NCBI GenBank assembly: GCA_039105265.1
Contig: JAPFFF010000008.1
Location: 3,410,001 to 3,474,000 of the forward strand
Reading direction: 5' to 3'
Origin: Tritrichomonas musculus
Taxonomy: Eukaryota; Parabasalia; Tritrichomonadida; Tritrichomonadidae
DNA length: 64,000 nucleotides
In this document: piece by piece, positions 18,527 to 29,332 of the stretch
Layout: each line of letters opens with the position of its first letter
Numbering within the stretch: the stretch's first letter is position 1
Notes under the pieces: generated by a model
The model's database searches: none
Told to the model about the DNA's origin: nothing
What the model saw: only the letters and a program-made list of their open reading frames with translations
Position numbers and translations under genes: made by a program

Positions 18527-19456
18527 TTATTGTTGGTTGTAAACGTATCTCTGTTTAAAATTATTGTTATATCCTGATCGATAGTTATCATTATCTTGTT
18601 GCCTATTATAATAGTAATTATTATTATTATTTGATGAGTATCCATTTCTATTATTAATATTATTAAAAGTAGCTCTATTTTGATTAGTCGTAGTATATTC
18701 GTTAGACGAATTTTTTTTTTGATTATTAGAATTGTTTGATGAATATCTGCTTTGGTTGTAATCATTTTGATTGTATCTGTTTTGTTTCTTATAATTATTT
18801 GATTGTGATTTGTAATAAGAGTTATTCGTATTTGACGTATGCTTTTTATTATAGGAAACTGATGGACTGTAATAATTTGGATTGTTATAATTTGAATTGT
18901 TATATGTTGAATTGTTATATGTTGTAGAATTATAATAATTTGGCTTGTTGTCATTATAATTCATAATTTTGTTGAAAATATTGGGATCTTTTTGTACAAA
19001 AATTCTGGATTTGAAATCATTAATTTGAATGTAGTCGAATACGCGTTGGAAGCATAAAGAGTCGGTTATATTTGAGAAAAAAATAAGATAGGTATCTTTC
19101 AAATCCCCACATAAAGTGATACGGAAGTTATTGTGACCAATCAAAGAGTATATAAGTTTAAAAACATCTTGTGAACTTTTTGTTGTTTCAGCTTCAATTA
19201 TATAGGGAAAAATTGGAAATTTGGGTTGGATACGTGGAAAAGGTTGCATGTTGAATCTATTACTAAGATTAGTTGATCTTTGTATTTTTTTTATAACTGA
19301 TTCAAGATGTGGCGGGTTTTGACTAAAAATGTCAAGAGAGAGTAGATCTTCAAGTTTGACTCCACCATACATATCAAGCATTGTTATTAATCTGTAATTT
19401 GGATTTTCAAGCGCATTTTCGATTTGATTAATTATTTCATCTTGTTTCTGGAGCAT
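18527..19456 (-). CDS. Asn/Tyr-rich prion-like protein, possible RNA-binding N-terminus
   Basis: 309 residues. The N-terminal ~60 residues (QIENALENPNYRLITMLDMY, then GGVKLEDLL) have a faint La-motif or winged-helix flavour. Residues ~90-155 alternate strands and helices in an RRM-like order (FRITLCGDL...YLIFFSNITDS...). From ~165 to the end the sequence is almost only Asn, Tyr, Ser, Gln, Lys and Arg in NYNN/YNQS repeats, a prion-like low-complexity tail expected to phase separate. Likely an mRNP-granule protein; both domain calls are tentative. The antisense strand also reads open here because of codon bias and was rejected. ATG at 19454-19456. Confidence 0.75.
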   Translation of the reverse strand: MLQKQDEIINQIENALENPNYRLITMLDMYGGVKLEDLLSLDIFSQNPPHLESVIKKIQRSTNLSNRFNMQPFPRIQPKFPIFPYIIEAETTKSSQDVFKLIYSLIGHNNFRITLCGDLKDTYLIFFSNITDSLCFQRVFDYIQINDFKSRIFVQKDPNIFNKIMNYNDNKPNYYNSTTYNNSTYNNSNYNNPNYYSPSVSYNKKHTSNTNNSYYKSQSNNYKKQNRYNQNDYNQSRYSSNNSNNQKKNSSNEYTTTNQNRATFNNINNRNGYSSNNNNNYYYNRQQDNDNYRSGYNNNFKQRYVYNQQ

Positions 19457-21249
19457 GTGAAATTAAGATGATTTTGTTTTTGAGAATCATTCAATTTACT
19501 AATTCAATGCATTGAATTTCATTAAAAGTGTAATTTAATGCATTATGAAATTTTTATGAGGAAAAAAAAAAACAATATTATATCTTTCATACCGATAATT
19601 TGTCAAAAAATATAATTCTTTAAAAAACCATTAGCTCTTGAAATTTTAAACGCATATTGAAATTTTATGGGAAAATTAACGGACGTCACTATTCAAAAAT
19701 CAATTTTTTTGGTCAGAAAAAGACATAAAAAGATTCTGTATCATTATATTGCTTTTATATTAAAAAGAATGATTATAAATATTTGAACTTTATTGCATAT
19801 CTGAATTGACTATATTAAATTCAGTCTATATGTCAAATACTTTTTTGATAAATCTATCGTTCAGAAAAAATAGCAACAGAGCCAATTTTTTTTATAAAAA
19901 ACATGTGAAAAATAACAAAAATGCATAAAAACATAAAAATTAAAAGATTTAAATGGTCCATTATATGCAAATAGTAAAAATGATGGTAAAATTGTAATAG
20001 TATAAGGATAATTTTGAGTAATTTTTTTCACATATCTTCGAAGAAATTGCAAGTAAACGACGTATATTTATGATTTTGAACAGATATTTGTGGCTATTTA
20101 GGGATTACAGATGAAAAAATTTCATCATCATATCAATCTAGTCTTATTGTTGCTGTTTATAGCAAATACGTCCTTTTATGATGCTTATGTTTGTTTGTAA
20201 GTGGTAAGAAAAGGCCACTTTTCGATTTCTTGGTTAATCCTTGTAAAGGAAAATATGGCTATTTATAAATAAACGGTCTCCTTCGTTGTGATTTTTACTA
20301 AACTGGATTTCAAAATTCGTACAGATTTTAAATATAACGTATAACTTTTTGATCTCAATTTTTTATCAATTTTGTAAACCACACAAAAATGAACATATAA
20401 ACCATAGAATATGCTTTACGAATTATGAAAATTCTAAATAGGGTTTTATATAAAATTGCGGTTACCCTCAATTTTGAATGCCCCCTTGAAAATCAAATTC
20501 AATTTTTTCTGATAAAAGTACCGATTTCGAGATCACGATCAATAAATAAAATCATTAAAATCGATATGCGCCATTATATTATATATCATCAAACATGATT
20601 AGTTTACTGATTTATTTTGAGTCCTAGAAAGAATAGTTAGATTATTTTTACATATAATATATTTTTTTAAACTTTTGTTTTTGGTTTGAAATATGAAAAT
20701 AATATTGAAATTGCGAATTTGTAAATGTTTTTGAGTGTCTAGCATGAAATTTTTAGTTTTCAACTTATCTTATTTGATATCTTTTACCATATAATCCAGT
20801 TCATTAAAATAGTAAAAGAAAAAAGATCTTCCTGATATTTGTTAAACTTAAGTATACATAAATTAGCACTAATAACAGAAATTTTAGATAATTTTTTGAC
20901 ATTAGAAAATTAGTAATTTCAATAGAAAATGCAAATATGATTATATTTATTATCATGCCTAATGGTTTATACAATACATAACATTTGATTTGAAAGTTTT
21001 TGAATATAGATAACTAATCAATAATTTGGAATAATTGAAAAATATTCATAATTAAATATAGATAATTAGTTTACAACTTTGATAAATAATATATTTATTA
21101 AATTAAAATCATATAGATGATTTAAATGTTGAGATAAATAAAAAACAAAGATTAAAATATTGAATAGTTTACATATTATGTTTTCTGAGTTTAAAAACCT
21201 TAATTCTAAATTTAAATTTTTATTAATTGAAAAAGTTATAAAAAAATAA
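19457..21249. other. Gene-free AT-rich stretch at the border of the mobile-element region
   Basis: About 1.8 kb with only short frames. Base composition and A/T runs are as in other intergenic DNA. No transposon ends, tRNA or domain-bearing fragment could be recognised on either strand. Confidence 0.5.
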
Positions 21250-21501
21250 TTATTTTTTCTTTTTTGGGCTTGTTATTCTTTTATATTTTGCCCGAAGTGA
21301 ACTTTCAGTTCGATCTTTGAACATTGGGGCCATTTGTTTAAATTTATGACCATCATTTACTAATTGCATTAATAACAATGTTTCATGAGGTTCAAAGTCC
21401 CTTTTTGTTCTGAATTCTAATGGCGAATCGTCAACAGTGGGATCGTATTTCTCTATTAAATCATTTTCTTTGAGAAGTTTATCAGATGATGGTAATGGAA
21501 A
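21250..21501 (-). CDS. Myb/SANT-like domain directly behind, and in frame with, the Tc1 transposase
   Basis: 83 codons with no start codon of their own at the 5' end, beginning right after the transposase TAA (21502-21504) in the same frame and ending at TAA 21250-21252. Residues ~40-72 form a Myb/SANT helix-turn-helix: F.PHETLLLMQLVNDGHKF then KQMAPMFKDRTESSLRAKYKRI, matching the FTpEED..LL.LV..G..W..IA..f..RT...vR.RY+R pattern. A short basic tail follows. It may be a C-terminal DNA-binding domain of the transposase separated by one stop codon, or the 3' end of a host Myb gene into which the element inserted. Confidence 0.7.
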   Translation of the reverse strand, partial: FPLPSSDKLLKENDLIEKYDPTVDDSPLEFRTKRDFEPHETLLLMQLVNDGHKFKQMAPMFKDRTESSLRAKYKRITSPKKKK

Positions 21502-22448
21502 TTATGGAATCAGATCCAAACCTTTTCGTAAGATATCAGATATCGATTTACCATCATTATGGAATACAGTTCTTAACCTTCCATCAAAAGATAAAATTAA
21601 ATCATCGATTTTATTTTGTGGGAACGAATCCCAAATTTCGCTAACTTTTTGAATGAGCATTTCTTTTGAAATGATTTTTTCTTTTTTGAGTATACGTTTA
21701 ATGGCCCCCCAAACATGTTCAATTGGATTGAGATCTGGACTGTTGGGAGGCCATTTTTTGATAAAAGAACATCGTTTTTTAATAAATAATTGAGTTGTTG
21801 CACACCGATGTGCTGGCGCACTGTCTTGTATAAAGATGTTTTTTTCAGTTCCCCATTTTTCATTTAACATGTCACGCATTCCTGAGTCTGGAAAAATTTT
21901 CATATATTCAGATTCGTCAATATTATTCTCGCAAAAAACTAATTTGCTTTTATATCCTAAGCCGATACAACCGAACACCATTATTGAATTTGCATCATAC
22001 TTGCTTTTATCGAAATAAACATCATCGCTCATTTCTCCTCGTTTCATCCATATATAAACCTTATCGCTGTTTTGGCAAAAGCTGCATTCATCTGAGAAGA
22101 CTATTCTGCTTTGGTCGATGCCTGATTGAAGCATCGAAAGAGAAAATAATTTTCGATATTCAATTTGATTCTGATCCAAATTTTGCCTAGTTTTGAGAGG
22201 TCGATAGTCATATTTCAGTATTTTTGTTTTATATCTGTAAACTGATGTTGATGAAACATCGCCAATTTTATCTTCTTTTAATTGATTAGATATATCTATA
22301 CAAGACATTAAACGGTTGCTGGTTGTCATTGTAGAAAATGCATTAAGAACTTCATGTGTTGATTTTGGATGGGGGCCTCTAGGTCTAGGAGGCGGAATTG
22401 AATTATTTTTTTGGTAATAATCTATCGTATAATGCGTAAAATCCGATT
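21502..22448 (-). mobile_element. Tc1-type (DD34E) DNA transposon, transposase 21502-22329
   Basis: The transposase frame runs from ATG 22327-22329 to TAA 21502-21504 (275 residues), and is open upstream to 22449 without an ATG. DDE motifs are present: SDECSF (first D), IQDSAPAHR (second D), SPDLNPIEHVW (E), with exactly 34 residues between the second D and E, as in Tc1. A Pro/Arg-rich PPPRPRGPHPKS linker just upstream resembles the GRPRK hook after the N-terminal helix-turn-helix. That helix-turn-helix is not recognisable, so the 5' part is missing or decayed. No terminal inverted repeats could be found by eye. The catalytic frame has no interior stop. Confidence 0.88.
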
Positions 22449-22449
22449 A

Positions 22450-24520
22450 AGGACGAACTCCGATCTGAAACTTTTTGAATGCTATTTCAAATTTTTTCTT
22501 AAATTTTTGAAAGAGTCTTCCAAAAAAACGATTTGTTTTATGGCTTTCAAATTATCAATAGCTTTTCATATTTGGGGAAAATATATAAAATATTTGGAAT
22601 TTTCATTTTATCCCAGAATCATTAAAAATTAAGATAAAAAAATTTTGAGATATATGTCAAAATTCGGATGTAAACAATGAGCAATGTTTATTAAAAAATA
22701 AAAAGATAAATAATAAGAATATCATGTGCAGACCAAAGTTAATATGATTAATGTAATTAACTGCACTTTCATAAAGAAATAAATTGCATTTAATAGGCTC
22801 AACAGCCAACAAAAACTTTTTTTCTAGCAGCATTCGGGATTTTAGGAGTTTACATTTTAAAAATTCAGAATATTTTACATATGGCTGTGATAACAAAATG
22901 AAATTCGATTAATTGCATTTGTGAGAAAAAAAGCAAAAAAAAAGTAAACCCATCGAAAAACTCGGATCTTCATCTATATAGTGCTTTATAAAAATGTTGA
23001 ATATGCGAAAGTATTTATTTTTGGAACAAGAATATTTGGTACATATAATTTTGTTTTTTATTGATCTAAGCTGAGATTGGAATGCGATAATTTCAAAAAA
23101 AATTGTTTTTGTTTTTGTTAACGCCAAAATAATAATATTTCTATTATGAATTCTTTAATTGCAACTGGTTTATAATGCTCAATAAAGCTTGAAACAAAAA
23201 AAAAGATCAAAATATTTTTGGTCTAAAATTTTATAAATAATCATTCAAATTTTTTTTATATATTCAAAAGTTCAAAAATAAAATTTTGCTTATTGAAAAA
23301 TGTGAGTATACGCCGATGGTCCTTTCAAAAAATAAAAAAATAAATTTGTTTTTTTTATTTTCAATAAAGATATTTTATATAATTTTATCATTTAATATTT
23401 ATCTATAATGATGCATAATATTGTATTTTGGATAATAAATCTATTAAACTTATTTTTTATAAAAAAATTCGATTTTTATTAATTCAATACATTATAGAAA
23501 TTTCAAACAAACAAATAAATAAAAAAAAATTATTTTCTTCAATGAAAAGAGGCGGAAAGGAATTTCGTGCATCAAGTTATGATGAACTTATTTTAACGAG
23601 AATGGTGAATGATGATATTATTTGTAAAAAAAGAAACAGTTATGCCATTTTGGCTAGTTTGGAGCAAATTAATCAAATAATTAAAAATTCTTAAATTTTT
23701 GGTTGGTTTTAATGGAATCCAAACAAAGGAAAACAAGAAAAATTCATTTTATTAAAAAAAAATTCAAATAAAAATAATTGTTTTTTTTTTTTTCCAATGC
23801 TTTACGGTATTCAAAAAATCGAATTTTTATTTTTGGTAGAAAAAGAATAATTTATAAAAGACATAAAACGTTTTTAATATATTTTTAAAATATACGCATT
23901 GAATAAAAAAGATATATTTAATATTTCTATTATTTATGATGATAGTTTTGATAATTCAATTTGAAATTTCAAATGAGAATTTGCTAAATAAGATAACAAT
24001 GATGCATATTGCCTTTATAGTAGTAAATTCGAATTACTGAATCCAAAAAACGAATATTATTGTTAGAAATTCGGTATATTTGTATCGTTCATGCTGCGAT
24101 ATTATCGTCTCTTCAAAAAAGTTATAAACTGGCTAGATTGATGCATATATATTTATATTCAAATTGATCAATGGTTCTATTTATCGATTTGAGCATTAAA
24201 AAATGATTTTTTTTAAAAAATTAGCTAAATTTGATTAAATTCAATACCCTATCAATTTTTTGTATGTGTCCTCACAATCAATATCCTAGGTCATCCTTAA
24301 AAACATGAAAAATTGGATAGATGTGATATGACTATTTTATCATTCAAAATAAGAAGATTACACCTTTAATATAAAATTAATATTCGATTATTTTCTTTTT
24401 AATAAGTGACATGTGATTTAAAAATGTTGATCAAAAATTGAAATAAATGGAATGCTTTCAAATCTTATTCATTATTTTCATTTCATTATTTTAAATATCT
24501 CTTGATGATTTTATTCTTTA
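22450..24520. other. Gene-poor AT-rich stretch
   Basis: About 2.1 kb without a supported gene. A short frame around 23542-23694 (51 codons from its ATG, with some charged residues) was considered and not accepted. Long A/T tracts, e.g. at 23781-23793. No inverted-repeat pair was found. Confidence 0.5.
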
Positions 24521-24521
24521 A

Positions 24522-24775
24522 ATCACCATCAACAACAACTGGAATCTCCAAGAGCAGCAACTGATGTTTATTCACAATTAAGCAACCACCATCAACGACA
24601 GCTTAGCTCTACGAGCAACAACTGATGCTTATTCGCAATTAAGCAACCACCATCAACGACAGCTTAGCTCTACGAGCAACAACTACTACCTATTCGCAAT
24701 TAAACAACCACCATCAACGACTGCTTAGCTCTACGAGCAACAACTACTACCTATTCGCAATTAAGCAATCTCCAT
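24522..24775. repeat. 61-bp minisatellite, about four units
   Basis: The unit includes CAACCACCATCAACGACAGC and TTCGCAATTAAGCA. Unit boundaries fall at 24583, 24644, 24705 and 24766, i.e. exactly 61 bp apart, with an earlier diverged copy to the left. It is richer in C/A than its surroundings. 61 is not a multiple of 3 and the units contain stops, so it is not a protein repeat. Confidence 0.85.
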
Positions 24776-24892
24776 CCTAATCTCAAGCCAAAAAATCAAA
24801 CAATATATACACCTGTTATTTATTTATATTCTTTTATTGATTTATCAAAGACAACACGCTTTTTTTTAATTATATCATTGTTTTTGCTTCTT

Positions 24893-25140
24893 TCATTCAG
24901 CAAATATATCAATGCTTTCCCATACTTTCAATGCAATATCTTTATTACATCTAATCATTACCTGGTTGCAAGCATTTTCTCCCGAAAGATTGGTTCTTTG
25001 TTCTGTAATCACATATCGGGATCTGGAAAAAGACCTTTCACTAGAAACAGAAGTAACCAAAATACCAAGAATCTCAATTGCTACAAGAGCAAGCTGATTT
25101 TCTTATGTGTCAAGCTTGTCATGCCCGTATTTTTTAAATC
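24893..25140 (-). mobile_element. hAT transposase relic (C-terminal dimerisation domain)
   Basis: On the minus strand a 70-codon frame ending at TGA 24893-24895 reads QLALVAIEILGILVTSVSSE, RSFSRSRYVITEQRTNLSGE, then a short tail. This matches the hAT dimerisation signature (LA..aL.iL.i..ss..sER.FS.....i...R..L..e). An in-frame TAA (25103-25105) interrupts it, and FKKYGHD continues upstream in the same frame, so this is a decayed fragment of a plain DNA transposon. The rest of the transposase and the terminal repeats were not found. It lies just upstream of a mariner end. Confidence 0.8.
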
Positions 25141-25219
25141 ATCGAGGTAAGGATTTCTTTTTTCCAATAGTTTTTGAATAGGTGACAAACATACATTTTC
25201 TTTTCTTTTTTCAGATTTA

Positions 25220-26226
25220 CAGGGTGTCCAGTTGATATATAATAACTTTATCAATTATAAATAAAATAAATTAAAATTTTAAAATAATATTGTTTATTCG
25301 AAATAATCTCCATCTACCTCAATTAATTTTTCTAATCTTTTTATCCATGACTGAAAAATGGACTGCCAAAACTCTATATCAAAAGAAGATAAAAATTCAT
25401 TAATGTGGTCTTGCAACGATTCTTCATCTTCATGTACTATTCCAATTAACTTTTGCTTTACAGTGCCAAAAATCCCAAAATCTTGCGGTGATACATCAGA
25501 TGAGAATGCTGGATGTTTTAAAGTACGAAAATCAGAATTGGCTAAAAAAGATTTGACCTTGTTGGAAGTATGACAAGGTGAATTGTCATAATGAAGGATT
25601 TTTCTTGGAGCATGTGCAGGTCGACCTTGTGGGTAGACTTCATTGTTTATTTGCGATAAAATATTAATAAAGTATGAACCATTGAATTTCATACCTTTGG
25701 GAAGAAAGTCAGCAATTACATGACCATAACCATTAAAGAAAACAGTCAACATTATTTTTCGTTGCATATTTGTCTTACGTGTTTTGGTTAGGAGATCTTC
25801 TTTTAACAAAACCCGCTGACTTCGTTGGTTATATTCAAATAAAAACCAGGACTCATCTCCAGTGCAAATATTCTGGAAATGAGTCCTTTGTTCTTTCCTA
25901 AGGATGTCAAGCATTTGATTTGCTATGTCAACTCTGTTTTTTCTTTGCTGATCATTCAATCTATGAGGAACCCACCTTGTTAAATAACAATGATAATGGA
26001 GTTCATTGTTCAATTTGTCAATTACTGTTGTTGGGGAAATGTTCAACGTTCGTGAAATTTGTCGTGCTGATGCCATCGGATTATTTTCAATCTGAGCCTG
26101 AATTGCGGTTGTTATTGCTGGGTCAGCAGTTTTTCCACGTGGAGCATCATTATGAAGGTCTGTCCGGCCGAACTTGATTTCACAGATCCAATAACGTATA
26201 GCATCAATTTTGTAAGAGTTTTCTCA
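25220..26226 (-). mobile_element. Mariner (DD34D) transposon, transposase 25294-26076
   Basis: 260 residues from ATG 26074-26076; the same frame is open another 49 codons upstream to 26223 and contains the mariner linker (WICEIKFGRTDLHNDAPRGK) but no ATG, so the N-terminus is truncated. Landmarks: WVPHRLNDQQ, TGDESWF (D), HYDNSPCHT (second D), VSPQDFGIF (third D, 34 residues on), and the typical C-terminal WIKRLEKLIEVDGDYFE. CAGGGTGTCCA at 25220-25230, preceded by TA, looks like the 3' terminal inverted repeat. The matching repeat on the other side is missing. Related to the SETMAR-like mariners known in Trichomonas. Confidence 0.9.
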
Positions 26227-26880
26227 TGCTTTTTTTTTGCAAAAGTGCAAAAAAAAAAAGTTCCAGACTTTTTTTTCTATGGTACGATACAAGGTCAATA
26301 TTGACCTAAACCGCCACGGGCGATTACGATTACGGGCGATTACGATTTCCCTCTTATATTAAAAATGTTTTAAATAATTTAAAAATTAAAAGATAAAATA
26401 GTAAAATGTTTTTCAAAATAAATAATATTATTTATTATTTTTGATTCTTCATAAAATAAAAAAAATTTATTCGCATTCAAAAAGTTTCATTAATACTACA
26501 AATCAAAAAATCGTTATTTTACGAAAAAAGACGTTAAAAAGACGTTTATAGTATTTGTGATGTAAAAAAAATAAGGCCTATTCATGACCGTTAAAAAACA
26601 AAAAAATTAAGTATTTCCTTTTTAGGCTTTATAAATAAACAAACAGAGTTTTATATTTCATATATATCTGCAAAAAACATAAATTTATTAAATAATGATT
26701 CCAATATTTTTGTTTTGTAATCAACTTTTTGAAAGGTCATTTCCCACTTATCAAAAAGTTTGTCAGTGTCATACCCTTTAGATAGACTATCTTTTCCCCA
26801 CTTTTACTAAAATTTTCAATCGTATTGGCCGATCTTTAATTTTTTTATCTTTTCAGCTTTTCAAGATTTCAACTTAAAAA
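26227..26880. other. Junction sequence between mariner and decayed MULE
   Basis: About 650 bp. It includes a perfect 16-bp palindrome (26292-26307, AGGTCAATATTGACCT), an immediately following 15-bp tandem pair (GGGCGATTACGATTA, about 26318-26348) that is GC-richer than its surroundings, and a 23-bp motif at ~26790-26815 that recurs inverted at 36.26 and 36.31 kb. No gene seen. Confidence 0.55.
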
Positions 26881-28840
26881 ATGATGGATGAAGATTTTGA
26901 CGATATAAAAAAACTAACAATACAAACCAAATATTACAAAGTCGATTAATTCTCAGATAAACGTTGTCTAAAAAAAATTGAAATATACCCATCAGATGGA
27001 ATCTGGAATCTTACAAATTTAGCAGTTTTTCTTAACGAATTTCGTTTTCTTCAAATAGGACATACTGGCTTTATAAAAAAAGGAGGATTATTAACCCAAA
27101 TTTTAAAATTTCATTTTATATATTCTGCCTATGATTTTTTTATAGTAATAAAAGGCGATAGCATTACAGTCAAAGTTTGAACTTTGTTTTTAACTAATAA
27201 TTGGATACCGAAAGAATACACTTTCTTTTCAGATCTAGGCGCTCAAAACAGAAAGATTTTTTCAATTAAATATAATCGTCATGTTAAGTATTCAAGTTCC
27301 TTTTTTATTTCAGATACATCTCAAGCTTTATATAAGAAATATCCTTTATTTTTTTTTTTAATAAAAAGATTTTTCTAAACCATTGCATTACTTTATAACC
27401 AGATTAGTTCAAAATGGGTTGCCAATTAATAATGATAATGAAATTTTTCATAACTTTTATAAATTTTTTGATGAGAGTAAAAATAATAAATTAAATACTC
27501 TCGAACAATTAAAAGAAGAAGGTATGAAAGGTCATCTACGCCTAAACCTTCAATTAGCGAGGACAAGAAAAAAGTTACAACTTTTTGAATACCAAAACAA
27601 TTATTATTATATCACATCAGGGGTATATATTTTCCCTCAAGGAAAATCATTTATTGAAAATCATAAAGATATTACTAAAGGTTATATTTTAGATACAACC
27701 TGGAGAGTAATGAATTTATATGTAACGTCAAATTTGACGGTTTCTTTTTTAAACACAAGTTTACCGATAGGTTTTTCTTTTCAACATAATGAAAATAAGG
27801 CCTCATATCAATTTTAACTGGAAACTGTTTCGAAAGAATTAGGAATTGATTTCGAAAACAAAATAATTCTTAGCGACCAAGGGAAATCCCTTATTGGTCT
27901 GTGTAAGGATAATAATATTTTTCATCTAACATGTCTTCGACACTTTTTGAATAATTTAGAAAAATTTCATTATGCTTTTGAAGTGGGTGAAATTATTCAA
28001 TGAAAATCTGACCTTGACCTTCAAAATTCAATAAGAACTTTTTCTGATAAATTTAATAGCATTGTTAATCAAATTCCTTCTGAATTAAATTTTATTAATA
28101 AAGCTTTAAAAAAAATCGGGATGAAATCTGTAAATAATGAAATTATAGTTGAAGATTTCCCAAAATTTAATGAAGTTTCGATGTATTCTAGGGTGTTTCA
28201 TCAGATGCCCTCTACATCTAATTCCCTCGAAGCCACTCATGGGCATTTGAATCATGCACTTCCAAGAAACCATGATTTTTGGAGGTCAGTATTCCATCTT
28301 TATGAAGAGTTGTCAATGAAGTATGCCATGACTAACGATAGGATTCAACACAATTATAATAGCAGGATAAGAAAAATGAATAGCAGGATAGATATTGAAA
28401 TGCATAGACACATAACTTTTTATCACACTACAATTCATCATTGTGATTGTTCCGAAAACAAATTTTAGAGCCCTAATTACAACATTGATATTCCATGTTC
28501 TCATCGTTTATTTTTAGGCGCAGAATTTCCTAATTTGCCAGAGTTAATAATTCAACAAAATCTCCAATATGACCAATTAGAAATTGAAATTGACATTGAG
28601 CAAACCGTAGAATTATTTCAAAGCAACGACTATTTTTCCTTAGAAAAAGAATTCATATTTAGGACAATTAAAAGGTTTAGTAAAAGCAAAAAAGATAATG
28701 AAATTCGAAATTACATAAACTCAGAATATAAAGACTTCGAGCAAAGAGAAGGTTATTACATAAATAACCAAGAAGTTTCAATTATTCAATTATTTGAAAA
28801 TGGAATTTATATTTTCAAAGATGTAACGTGCTTTCAATAG
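26881..28840 (+). mobile_element. Decayed MULE transposase (copy 1)
   Basis: A MULE-type transposase relic starting at ATG 26881. It has in-frame TAA (26947) and TGA (27178), a frame change before 27383, then one frame to 28840 with three more stops (27815, 28001, 28466). The order of motifs is complete: ILDTTWRVMN (first D), ILSDQGKSLIGL (second D), LTCLRHFLNNL (C..H), TSNSLEATHGHLN (catalytic E), and a SWIM-like CDC...IPCSH cluster. The same order occurs in the intact neighbour at 31774-34116, but the sequences are diverged, so this is a different family member. The younger MULE sits at its 3' end. Confidence 0.82.
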
Positions 28841-28850
28841 ACCCGGAGCA

Positions 28851-29138
28851 TTTCAGTAGACCCGGAGCAAGGTAAATTTAGCATAAATTGGCCATGATTT
28901 GATCGTTTTTTATAAAAAAGAAAACCAAATATGATCAGAAATATTTCGATCAGAATTTTTTTTATTTTTCACTATTTTACAAATATCTCCAAATCAAAAA
29001 AGTAAAACAAATAATATTTAACAAAAATTATAATGTAAAATAATAATTTTTATATAATTTATCATCAAATATTAAATAAAATAATTAAATTGTATGAAAA
29101 ATAATAAAAATAAAATTTAGTGCTCCGGGTCTACTGAA
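28851..29138. mobile_element. 287-bp terminal-inverted-repeat element inside the MULE left arm
   Basis: Perfect 18-bp inverted ends (TTCAGTAGACCCGGAGCA at 28852-28869, inverted at 29121-29138) enclose ~250 bp of AT-rich non-coding sequence. Compared with the right MULE arm, exactly this segment is extra, so it is an insertion in the left arm. Its end sequence resembles the MULE end just outside it (ATAGACCCGGAGCATTTCAG), suggesting a related non-autonomous element. Confidence 0.75.
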
Positions 29139-29332
29139 GGCGAAGTGACAAACTATAGAAAAAGTTACACCATTTTTTTCTGAGGAAAATTCGTTATTCT
29201 GACTTTTTGAGTTAATTGAGAAGGCATACAAAAAGTTCTAAAATTTTCTTGTAAAGTTTTGAAAAAGTTCACTAAGATAAAACCATGAAAAAGCGCCATT
29301 TTTATAGAACTAAACCAATCAAAGAAACCGAG

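Noticed and set aside
18514-18954. Minus-strand Ile/Thr-rich frame of ~146 residues
   Set aside because: It is the +1-shifted reading of the Asn/Tyr-rich tail of the 18527-19456 gene; its composition follows from that repeat.
23428-23694. Plus-strand frame with a GGKEFRASSYDELI stretch
   Set aside because: It opens at a non-ATG codon. From the ATG only 51 residues remain and no family is recognised.
27184-28840. Several short plus-strand frames as separate genes
   Set aside because: In series they carry the D, D, E and SWIM motifs of one MULE transposase, so they are pieces of a decayed DNA transposon.
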